A DNA stretch of 64,000 nt from the NCBI GenBank assembly GCA_020746835.1, contig JAGPNK010000008.1, positions 124,001 through 188,000 of the forward strand, written 5' to 3'. The notes beneath the pieces are model-generated. The model made no database searches. It was not told the DNA's origin and saw only the letters and a program-made list of their open reading frames with translations. The position numbers and the translations under genes were made by a program. This document shows positions 36,383 to 47,160 of the stretch, in pieces (within the stretch, counting starts at the first letter, position 1; each line of letters opens with the position of its first letter). Origin of the DNA: Stachybotrys elegans. Taxonomy: Eukaryota > Ascomycota > Sordariomycetes > Hypocreales > Stachybotryaceae.

Positions 36383-37632
36383 ATGGCCGACTCAGCTGAA
36401 TCCTCGTCGCGACCGGCGCAGCGGAATAGGATGGTGGACTCCGTCAGCGCAAAAGCCCAGGAAGTCATGTTTGTTCGCCCTCTCCCTTGAAGCCACAGTA
36501 TGGCAAACTGACTCGATGATCAGCAAGGAGGACTACGACAAAGCCAAGGTTGTAACGATGGATGCTCTCAAGAGTCGTTCCTATCTGTATCCTATCAAGG
36601 TAAATCGTCTTTCATCATCCTCATCCACGATCTGACGAGATGTGGTAGGGCATCTTCTACTTCATATCCCATCGAGCGCTCTGGAAGCCCTTCATCTCTC
36701 GGCTTGGCCCTTACATCACCTTGTCTGTTGGTGTGATTGGAAGCATGTTTGCTTTGACATATGTACCCCAGCTCGCTGTGCTGGTCTTTGTCAACGGCCC
36801 GCTGGCCGTCTTCACTACAGTGCTCCTTGTGCTCAACGAGAGCGCCGCCATCGTCAACGTGGTATCGAGAAACTGGCTTCTCCAGGATGCCCTCCTGGAT
36901 ACGTTTGATGGAACCCTTGTCTCCAGAAACGCGACCAACGTCGTCACTGAGGGACGAGAGCTCAAGTCGGGCAGCGACCCTATCCAGAGACTTGGAAAGA
37001 TCCTCAAGACTCCCTTTGACAGGTTTTCGCCCAAGGCCTTTATCCGATACCTGATCCATCTGCCGCTGAACTTTATCCCTGTGGTGGGAACGGCGGTTTT
37101 CATCCTTCTCCAAGGCAAGTGATCCTAATACTCGCCACACGCAGCATGCTGACCTTCTCCAGGTCGAAGCCGTGGCCAATCAGTCCATGATAGAGTAAGT
37201 TGGCGATTCGGAACATTTGTGACCAGTGCTCATCATATCGCAGTACTTCCAGCTGAAGAAGTGGTCAAACTCTCAAAAGAACGACTGGCTCAGCAAACAC
37301 GCTGGACCCTACACGGGGTGAGTTAGGCCCTGCACTACACAAACTTCGTCTACCCTATAGTTGCGATATCTGTCGTAAAGCTGCAGCACAAGTCGTATCT
37401 AACATGTGCCCAGATTTGGTCTTGTTGCAACCCTCCTCGAAATGATACCACTTGCATCAATCTTCTTCACGTACACCAACGCAGGTAAGATTAGCACTAC
37501 AGTGTTATCTGAAGTCGCTGACACAACGCAGTGGGTGCAGCACTCTGGGCCGCTGATATCGAGGCGATGAACACTCGAATGACCGATGAGACGGCCCCAA
37601 CCCTACGCGAAAAGGCCAAGAACGCCGAGTGA
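36383..37632 (+). CDS. EI24-domain membrane protein, RRT8-like
   Basis: Seven exons, 36383-36468, 36524-36599, 36649-37114, 37163-37194, 37244-37317, 37414-37484 and 37532-37632, give 301 residues. After a polar N terminus comes ALKSRSYLYPIKGIFYFISHR, then several hydrophobic segments (YITLSVGVIGSMFALTYV, AVFTTVLLVLNESAAIVNVV, LPLNFIPVVGTAVFILLQG, FGLVATLLEMIPLASIFFTY). The motif HDRYFQLKKW and the C-terminal ADIEA fit fungal EI24/RRT8-type proteins, associated in yeast with spore-wall formation and lipid droplets. Only a GC-AG intron (37115-37162) keeps the frame: a GT donor two codons on leads to a stop. The family assignment is by motif memory. The exon model is firm. Confidence 0.78.
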
Positions 37633-40346
37633 GGTGTCAGTTAGACTGGACAATAGCCAGATGGCAGGGGATTGGACCGTTTACCAGTAGTCGTGCTTCT
37701 AATCGATACTTATTCAGTGATACATGTCAGCTTTCGTGTATCGTCCCTTTATAGCATCCCATGAATCTCGCAGCATGTAACTGCTGCTGACATATCGCAC
37801 GGCCTACTTCCGATCTTGGTTCCTGCCCAGGTGTTAGTCAATGTCTTGCCGAGTTCTCTTCAAATTTAGATGCTCACGAGACAAGCCCTCCTCGCTTCAT
37901 GCAGCACCAAGGCAACTGTGATCATATCACCCAGGCAAATGATGACTGCCTGTCAATATTTCCTACCTGTGTACGAAAACATTGGCTTTATTTGGCATAC
38001 CGCACTCCAGCATTGCCTCAGCCAAGGAAACACTTCAGATACTGTTAACGATATTATGAATCAAGGGTTGCAACAACGGCATGAGTTCGTCCATTTCATG
38101 TGGTATTTCCTGTTCGTGTGCCCCAAGGTGATATGGGCCGGCGACTTCGAGGAGGCCTCCTCTGACAACAAAGACGACATTAAATCACTGGGCGACAATT
38201 CTTGTTGGAATGATTATGTGATGTCTCACCATTTAAATCATCAGTAGTTGGGTGAGGGACCGCGAAGATCTGGGATGACTGGCGCTGCAGCTGGCCGCCT
38301 TCGCAATGATATCACGGTGTAATTAAGGAGAAATGAAGATCTGGAAGGGAGAACTGGGCCATACCAAGCTAAAGAAACCTGTTGGCATCAGTGGTCATCT
38401 GTGGTCATCTTTCCGTTTACTCTATATCCCACGGAGGGAGAGCGACCAAGTCTAGATTCGGATGATCTATACTGAACGGTGCTTGATATTTGCTGGTTAG
38501 AAAAGAAAGTGGGCATTACTACGCCGTCTTGATGTACAATGAAATTTGTGCCATATTCAAAAAGAAGAGTGCGTCTCAACTAATAGGGACTTTGATATAG
38601 CTTGTTCAGAGGTAGGGTTTAAAACGTCTAACAAGGGTTTCTCACGATAACTTTGAAAAAGACAACCTCTCGATAATAGATATAGCAAGGAGAAGAAAGG
38701 AAACATGAATTTGCTTCAAGGGCCGCATGCACGTCGAATCACTCTTGGGAAGCCCCTGAAGCTTAGCCGGATGATTGACATGCGATGATTCTCCCCCTGT
38801 GACATGAAAAGATAAGAGGCGGTAGAGAAATCGACCAAACATAGACAGTTGGAACTCATGCTGCAACCCAACCATTGAATCCTTCGAAAACCCAGGCACT
38901 AGACTAGCCATCATCATCCAGCACAAAAGTCCCAGTGAGACATTTAACAAATATTGAAAACGTGCATGACGAGACCTGCTCCTCTAGGGCACAGTGGACC
39001 AGGAGATTGCCACGGCAGTTGACTACTTGAGACCAGGGGAGATAGGGACGTGGCAGGTAAAGCTACTTTAGCTGCGGCTTGGGCCGGAGAATCCCTAGAA
39101 CAGACTGATTGATCACCACGATAACAGAACCAAGGCCAGGCGGGATGGAGGAGCATCCATGCCACAAAGCTGGGCCAAGCCGCTTGTGAGCAGGACCAGG
39201 AACAAAGGTTCTCCCACGTTATGTTTCCGGTGTGGGCGCAAGGTTATCGGGCAGGCGAATGTGCCTCCGCCGACGTTCAGGCTCGCTTCGCTAGACCCTA
39301 CTGCCTAGGTCAACTCTACAGCTGCACTATTATCCACCAAATATTCAATACTGTATTTCCCCACAGGTTTACCGCTGCTGAGCCCAGTTTGGTCGCCAGA
39401 GAGATAATATCGTCTCCACAGTCTCCGGATGCATAACCTGGTACCGAACGCTCACGCCACCGACCTTGCATGGACTATCCGGTATCTGGCAGCTTTCGCA
39501 TGTAGTGAAACTGCCGTCGGGACGGATTCAGGGAGCCGAGATGACAGGAACATTGCTCACTCTGCATGTGCCAAGCCCGGCGTGAGGCAAATATGAAGGT
39601 TGAAGTCAGGAGTTGTCCAGGCTGCTAGGGTCCACGATTTACCGTCGGATGCTTTCCGCGACCGCTTTGCCTGCTGTCTTTGAGGCTTTGAGTTGACGGT
39701 TACCGGTTAACATCGGTAAGTGCAGGTGTGCGGAATATCGACAAAGAGGACGGGTTGAGGCTTGGCAGGGCTCGTCGGAGACAGGAACAACGTCTAGAAC
39801 AACCATGGAACACACAGTCGGCTTCTAGAAGTATTGGATTCAACTCCACTGTTTCCATTCCAAGAAGGCTCTCCCGTTGCGTTATCCAGAAATCGGGATA
39901 GTTAGGCCTAAGTGGTGCTATTGGTAACTGGTTTTAAGTAGTATTTGTCTGTATGACTATGGACGGCACTTGGATCTTTCGTAAATACAAACTCGCCCAA
40001 CTCGTTGTGGTTTTAGACGATGAACATGACCTGTTGGTGAACTATCAATGGAATTGGGTTTGTTGAGTTAGGTTGAAGGATGTAGACTGTCAGTTTCAGC
40101 TTCTGCTTATCGAGATTATGGGGAATGTCCTGACATCCCCGCAATGGGAGTTAATTACCTTCCTAATTCACTCAGCGGCCTGGCAGCGGTTTTGACAAGT
40201 TGATGGAGGAGCCCACTAAACTTCCTTGTCGAGAAGCAGCGAGACTGAATGGGGCAGGTCTCTGTCCACCGGCCTTGCAGACACGAGGTTTTCGTTTCTC
40301 CAAGGGGATCTTAGGGCCATTTTCCAAGTTGCCCAAGCAAGCCAAG

Positions 40347-40374
40347 GTCAACCGTCAACCGTCAACCGTCAACC
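40347..40374 (+). repeat. (GTCAACC)4 tandem repeat
   Basis: Four perfect 7-base copies about 0.37 kb upstream of the subtilase start codon. Confidence 0.9.
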
Positions 40375-40646
40375 TGCACACTCGCTCGCTACCGGATCTG
40401 CAAGGGGTCTGTGTCAACCCCCGTCGTTGATAGCCATAGCTGGCCATCGTTATCAAAGCCAGCCCCTGCAAGCGTACGCTAGTTGCCGTCTGTCTCTGTG
40501 GGAAATGGGAGTGCGCCGGCATTCTTGCCAAGTACTGTAACTCAGGAACTGGGGGAGCATGGGGCGATACGATATGATGTGACGTTATAGTGCAATGAGG
40601 GAACTGGTGAAGTGGAGAGCAGGAGAAGCTGTGATGGGAAGACTGC

Positions 40647-40656
40647 ATAATAAATA
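40647..40656 (+). promoter_or_regulatory. TATA-like element before the subtilase
   Basis: ATAATAAATA lies about 86 bases before the ATG, a usual distance for a TATA element in filamentous-fungal secreted-enzyme genes. Judged by position and composition only. Confidence 0.35.
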
Positions 40657-40741
40657 GCGAGATATAGCCCGCGCTGCTAAGAGATGGCTTTGGAGGACAC
40701 CACCAGGCACAGTTGAGCGTTCTGCTATTGCATTGCCCAAG

Positions 40742-43700
40742 ATGCACCTGCTGCGTACCATCGGCGTCCTCGCGCTCCCTGCCCTGGGACGTGCCGCGGG
40801 CTTCGACGCTCGTCAACAAGAGGATGACTCTCAGGTCAACAACACCATCCCCATTCCCAACAGCTACATTGTGGAATACGCCCCTGTAAGTGATGGACAG
40901 TATAGACCTCGACAGGGTTCACAGCTGACCAGACACCCAGGGATTCCTGAATGGGCGAAAGCGCGCCGCTCTGGATGATGACATTGTCGTCGTCAAGTCC
41001 TTTGAGAGCGACGTCTTCTCGGGAGCAAGCATTGAGACCGAGACGCACAACACGGACAGCCTGCTGGGGCTCGAGGGTGTCGTGCGCGTCTGGCCCAACC
41101 ACATCATCTCGCTTGCCCCTCTCGATCCCGTCTCGTTCAGCGACTCCGCTGCTGCTGCCAACTACACCACCCACAACACCACTGGTGTCAGCAAGCTGCA
41201 CGAGCGAGGCATCTTTGGCAAGGGCGTCAAGATCGGTGTCGTGGATACCGGAACCTGGTACGACCACCCTGCTGTAAGTCACTTGACCCCTCCCCGTGCC
41301 GCTCCGTAGTTCATGGGCTCACATTGCATTGCAGCTTGGAGGTGGCTTCGGCGAGGGCTTCAAGATCGCTGGTGGTTACGATTTCGTCGGAGATGGCCGT
41401 GAGTATAACGGGGCCCCTTGGATTCACGGGATGAATCGGCTCATGGTTTGCAGGCTGGCCCAGCGAGCCCAAGACACCCGACAACGACCCTCGTGATCAA
41501 CAAGGCCATGGTGCGTCACCAGTAGTGAAACTGCTTTGCCCGCACCTGCTGAAATTCCATAGGCACGCACGTGGCTGGCATCATCGTCGGCAAGACTGAT
41601 TAGTACGTCCAACGGCATCTCAGCAGCTGGGTTTCGCTGACTCGCTGTGGTGTAGCTGGGTCGGTGTGGCACCCGAAGCCACCATCTATTCGTACAAGGT
41701 CTTCTCTCAGTCGGTTCGTAACTAAACCATAGCCCGAGAAATAGAGAGTTGCTGACGGCAGAAAAGTCTGGCACTGATGAGGCGACATTGATGGAGTCTT
41801 TCCTGAGGGCATACGAGGACGGCGTAAGGACACCCACCATGACCCCATGACCCGGCTCACTCCTGGTGCGATGCATGACTGACCGCCGTGTGTGTAGGTC
41901 GACATCATTACTGCTAGTCTTGGTAGGTTATGCACCGCCTTTTGCAAAATATCCACGTCTTTTCTGACCCGAAGTAGGCGGAGTCAGCGGCTGGGGCACC
42001 GGTGCTTGGGCCGAGTTGGCCTCTCGCCTCGTCGACGAAGGCGTCGTCGTCACCATCAGTGCTGGCAACAGCGGTGCTGCTGGAGCTTTCTTTGGCAGCA
42101 ACGGATCCTCGGGCAAGAATGTTCTCGCCATCGCTTCTGTTGAGACGGAGCAGTTCCCCGCCTCGCCCTTTGAGCTGACCTTTTATCTCGATGGGGAGAC
42201 CAACACTGTCAAGGTACTGGCGATAGTCCTCTGGCTGACAACCGAATCGATTCACTGACCAAGCACTCTGAATAGGCTGGCTACCTGCCTTCCACCTTCT
42301 ACTTCCCTCCCGAGGTCGCTGGCTGGCCCGTGGTGCCCATGAACTTCAACACCTCTGAGCCGGCTGACGGCTGTCAGCCCTACCCCGAGGGAACCCCCAG
42401 ACTTGAGGGCAAGATCCCGCTCGTGAGACGCGGCACTTGCACCTTCTCCACCAAGCAGGATAACCTGGCAGCTCTCGGTGCTGAGTATATGCTCTTCTAC
42501 AACAACGATGCCCCCATCATTACCCCCGCGACCACTAGTTACGAGGGCCTGATAGCTGTCATCACTGCCAACGCCGGCAAGTCCATCATCGAAACAGTCC
42601 AGGCGGGCGGAAACGTTACCGCTGACTTCTCCGTGAACCCCGAGGAGGTTGTTGGTCTTGAGTATTCCGCCGGTGGCCGTCCCAGTGTCTTCACTTCGTG
42701 GGGTGGCACGTACGACCTCGACGTCAAGCCAGACATTGCCGCTCCTGGTGGCCAGGTACGAAGATATCCCACACGGTTCCGATGATGCGTATCTCAACTC
42801 CTCCTAGATCTTCAGCACCTACCTTGACAACACCTTTGCCCTGATGTCTGGAACCTCGATGGCTTGCCCCTATGTCGCTGGTGTCGCCGCCTTGTACATC
42901 AGCGCCCACGGTGGACGTGCCACTCACGGTTCGTGGATTTTTGCGCACAACTTGCCACGTCTAGAAGTTTCGTGGTGCTAACACCGATATCCAGGCAAGG
43001 GCTTCGCCAGGATGCTGCACCGCCGCATCATCGCCAGTGGAACGGCTCTGCCTTGGTCCGACGGTACGGTCGCCGACTTTGGGTTCCCAGCTCCCGTTCC
43101 TCAAGTCGGAAACGGTCTCGTCAATGCCTTTAAGGTGGTCAACTACACTACTGCCCTCGACTTTGACAAGTTTGCCCTCAACGACACCCACTACTTTAGC
43201 CGCTACCACGACCTGACTGTGACCAACGAAGGTTCACAGGATGTCACCTACAAGCTTTCCCATGAGCCTGCTGCCGGTGTTGAGACGGCTGGATGGTTTC
43301 CGTTCCCCCCCTTCACTGGCGAGAAACGCCTCAAAAGATTCTCAGAGATGACTCCTAAGTCGCTCCCCGTCGAAGTGTCCCTTCCGAGGGACTTTACACT
43401 GAAGCCTGGCCAGAGCAAGACTGTCTCGTGAGTTCTGCACCACTGGCGAGAGGAGAGGAGTGACCAACTGACCGATGCAGGGTCAACTTCCACAACCCCG
43501 ATAAGCTGGGCTGGAACGCAACCGCTCTGCCTCTGTACAGCGGCAAGATTTATGTTTCCAGCAGCAACGGCGAACGGCTTTCCGTTCCCTACGCTGGTAA
43601 GTTAGCCTCATTGTATGAACCTGACGCAAGTGGCGTGTTAACATATCACAGGCTTGGCTGCCAACCTCAAGGCTGAGATGAACCCCATCTACCGTCCCAC

Positions 43701-44376
43701 CTATCCCTTCTCCCGCTCCCACGTTCAGTTCGTCAGCATCCAGGACAAGCACAAGTGAGTGCTTCAAGACCCCCCTTCCTCCTTACCAACGCACACTGAC
43801 TTGTCATAGCTACACCTTCGACCTGTCCAACTTCCAGCAAGATTTCCCGAAGATCTACAGCAAAATCATTTGGGGAACCAAGGAAGTCCGCTGGGATGTA
43901 AGCATGCCTCCGAACCTACAGCACTCTTCTCTTGATGCTAACAGCAGCAGATCTACGAGGCAGGATGGTCGGAACGCAAGTGGGAGTACCCTCCTGTGCC
44001 TGGCAAGAATGGATATATCGGACCGGCCACCTGCTGGACTGGTGTTGGAACGACCAACTGGATCGATCTTCGCTTCCACAACCCCAACAGTACTTGGACC
44101 TATCCTGCCGTCGATCTCTTCCGCAATGCAGAAACTCAAAATGTGTACCATGAATTTTGGTGGTTTGGTCGGCTGGGCAACGGCAGTCTGATTGAACCTG
44201 GTACATACACGTAAGTCCCATCCTTGTGTTGTTGGTGGCGAATGGTTGCTGACCTGTCTAGTATGCGGTTTGCAACGCTCAAGCCCTTCGGAAACCCCAA
44301 GGCTGCTGACAACTGGGATGTTTTCAAGACGCCAGAGATTCAAGTTCTCGGCAAGTATGGGCAGATTCCGAACTAA
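40742..44376 (+). CDS. Secreted subtilase (S8) with PA insert, Pr1C-like
   Basis: Seventeen exons give 912 residues: 40742-40885, 40941-41273, 41335-41398, 41454-41510, 41563-41602, 41656-41717, 41762-41823, 41898-41922, 41978-42213, 42276-42755, 42808-42928, 42995-43427, 43481-43596, 43652-43754, 43810-43897, 43951-44210, 44262-44376. The protein opens with a signal peptide (MHLLRTIGVLALPALGRAAG), then an inhibitor-like propeptide (NSYIVEYAP). The catalytic triad is Asp150 (VVDTGTW), His199 (GHGTHVAG) and Ser518 (GTSMACP). A protease-associated insert (about LEGKIPLVRRGTCTF to AALGAEYMLFYNND) sits between His and Ser. A beta-rich C-terminal region includes a likely Fn3-type domain (SRYHDLTVTNEGSQDVTYKL). 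Such enzymes digest protein outside the cell. The Pr1C subfamily of insect- and nematode-associated fungi has this layout (family knowledge). The reading frame rejects the apparent donor after CAGTCG and requires the next one, after GTTC. Confidence 0.94.
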
Positions 44377-47160
44377 GCGAGGATTGGCCACGGATGGTGC
44401 TGAAATAATTTACTCCGCGCGACATCTTGCCAGGAACAAGTTCTTCCATGAGGTTATCTTATAGTTATGTCACGACCTCGTCAAAAGCTCAGATTTAAAC
44501 TGGGATGCCAGTTCTTGACTGTCAATAGAAGGAAATCATCTTGTACCAAGGGTTTGCTTGAACGGCTTGCATGATAGATGTGATTCAAGACGTTAAGATG
44601 GCTTGACATATGTGACAATACAATCGCACCTATATCTTTCCCATCCTCCATCCACCCCCACGCAAACCGGCATATTGTTTTTATTGGTATACTTTCGAGG
44701 GCTCCCATTTTGGTGCAGAATTAGGTAAAGACTTGTAGCAGGCGAAGAGCGCAGCAGGCCGCATCAATGGGCTTCATCGGTTGGCGAATGATCTTGTGCG
44801 CGGAATGGACGTGTCTTCCTTAGCATCTCCTCCTTGGTTTGGCCGTAGCAAAAATGTATCCCTATTTTTGAAAAGCTCTCCTGTGTCGATGTGACGGGAT
44901 CGATGGAATTGGGTAGTTTGTTGACATGAAATAGCATCTCCAGTTGAGACACACCGCAGAATATTGAAGAAAGCTCGCGGATAGAGGGAAGGTTTGCTTT
45001 GAAGCGCGCAGAGGATCGCAGATGTAGCGAAGAGTAAGTATTTATGGACAGATGACGAGGCGCATTCAGTGTCCATGTAAAGTGTTTACGAGAACAAGAC
45101 ATGCTGCCTAGTATGTAGTTTAGGTAATGTTGGAAGTTGGGAAGGAAGGCAGGAGCTCATCACGTAACCCATTGTTTATTGACAGCTGCAGACCGAACTC
45201 TGGACTTAGCACCTTGGGAGGTACATCATCTTTGACTCCGTTTGTGTCTTCCAACTCCGGTGACGAATGCTGCAAAATGGGCCGCATTGAACTGAACCAT
45301 GCCTCAATCGTCCTCCAAGGCATCTACTTGTTGGACTAGCGACCTTTGGATGTGCAGGCCGCCGCATCAGAGGAGCACCCGAACCGAGCGATTCTCAACC
45401 GACGATAGGTGCTTGTCGCATTTTGGTCGCGAAACTGTACGTTCTTCGAGCATCCAGCACGTACGAGCACAAAACTATAGCGATGCCCAGATTCAGCTCC
45501 TTCCACCCATCTGACGAGCCGTCGGTGCCGAAAGACAAGGGCTACCGAGCTAACAAATTCACCCGAAAGAGGCGACGCGAACGTATCTGTAAACAATCGC
45601 CGCAGTAAGCGAGCAGGTCGGCAAACGGAGATGACATACTGCCACAAAGGAAAGATCTGGAACATGAGGGGAAAACACAGGGGCAAGGGGCTTGAGCATG
45701 GAAGCGGCTCGTGCAAGACCTTTCGTGGCAGAATTGCTACATGCTCATGATATTTGCGAGATCTAGGCCATGCTTGTGTCTCGAGCAAAAATCGCGTTTG
45801 TACGCCGACAAGCTCTGGCGGGGAATCTTCGAGAAGGAAGTCACACGAGCCGCACAGCTTCCTCAAACGAGCCGAGTCAAACCCAGTCCTGCCCACGAGC
45901 GAGCAAACAACATTCATGGACAAAAAACAAAAGCAAAAAAAACATGGCCAAGTTCGTGCCGGGGCATTATCCGAAGCGTTCGTGCGGGAAACGGACAGAA
46001 GCCGCGAGTTTGCCTTGTGGCAGCGGCCTCTATCAGATGAAGCCGAGCTTCGCCATGCAACGTCAGCCAACAGTTGCACCCGTAGCCGAGAAGGCTTGCT
46101 GCAGGTGCGAGGAAGAGGGCAGCTATATCTGTGCTGCGTGACTGGCCGCGACGGTTCGGCCGGTCTCGTGCCCATGCTACACAGTCCGCCACAGACCAGA
46201 TGGCTGCAGCGGGAGCAACCTTGCCCCTGACAGATTGTGAATATTGATTCTGCCTATCAAGCCGAGCCGCTGTGAGTTTCTCCCAATACTAGCCCATGGA
46301 AAAGATCTTCCTTCCCTGAGCTGAATATGACTTGCTAAGCATACGAGTCTTCATCTCAGAATGGCATCGGATATGGCGTATAGGGATCTTCTTCACCTGC
46401 CTTCTCACATGCTCAGGGACAGACACGGGGCATACGAATATGCCTCTCCCTCTTGTCAAAAAGACCATCAAACTCCCTCCACCCTGTCACCCCATTGCGA
46501 AGTCACAGACCTAGACACGGTTGACTTGTTTGCCCAAGACTCTGCTTGCACCACGGCATTTCGGTAGCACTACCTGGCACATTCCCTTCCCTTAGCATCG
46601 GCCAGAGTCGAGCATGATATCTAGCCGTCAGGAGAGAGAAAGCAAATCATTACCCGACGGCACCAGAGTGTAAGGGTTTCCCATGCCACGGGCGGCCCGC
46701 GCGCCGTCTGTCCAGCCCGTGGTGGCGGCGAGGACCTCTCTTTAGTGTGCATGCTTCAACTTTGCTCTTATAGACGTACAGCTTGGGATACCACGAGGGC
46801 CCTGCCTCTGCTGTAAAAGGCCACCCCCATCAAGTTCCTGTGACCTCCTGTCCCGCATGGGGAGAGCCAAGCTTCTATTTCTCTTCTTTCTGAGACGCGA
46901 CCAGGAAGTCCATCCTTCATTGCCGCGCTTCTTTTGATGCCACACTCGTTTACTCGACCGCACCTCTTGCTACTCTCATTCTCAACTTTATGACTGTCTC
47001 GGCACGCCAGCGCTCGGCATCCCTCAGTTAGAAAGAGTGAGGCAAGCTGCAGAGGCAAGTCGATAATCGCCAGTACACACCGACGACTGCTCCTGACTAC
47101 TCACCAGGTTAGCCACTCCTGAGTTCAACTCCAGGGGACTGCCGTCCTCCCTTCGGCACC
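44377..47160. other. Intergenic region, 2.8 kb
   Basis: No coding region supported. A 279-codon minus-strand frame (46175-45336) is discussed among the rejected items. The right end holds the promoter of the mucin-like gene, with a pyrimidine-rich leader near 46900-47150. Confidence 0.5.

Larger units (their letters stand above)
37633..40741. other. Intergenic region, 3.1 kb
   Basis: Between the EI24-like gene and the subtilase. A 125-codon ATG-started frame (37870-38247) has no recognisable motif. A four-copy GTCAACC array and the subtilase promoter are at the right end. The DNA looks more AT-rich than the flanking genes. Confidence 0.5.

Noticed and set aside
37870..38247. 125-codon ATG-started frame, plus strand
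   Set aside because: No motif, no splice partner and no recognised family. Length is within chance expectation in this region, though transcript data could change this.
36154..38880. Two similar short sequences, GAACTCATGCTGC near 36154 and near 38852, each followed by a CCAACCAT stretch
   Set aside because: Only about 25 bases, with one gap and mismatches, and no boundaries or target duplications. Too little to call a repeat element.
38642..38950. Frame whose first residues look like a signal peptide, minus strand
   Set aside because: It opens with TTG. The ATG-started part lacks a full signal peptide, and no extension or family match is visible.
45336..46175. 279-codon ATG-started open frame on the minus strand between subtilase and mucin genes
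   Set aside because: Arg/Cys/Ser-rich composition, no domain or signal peptide, and overlapping long frames on the opposite strand. It looks like a chance frame.
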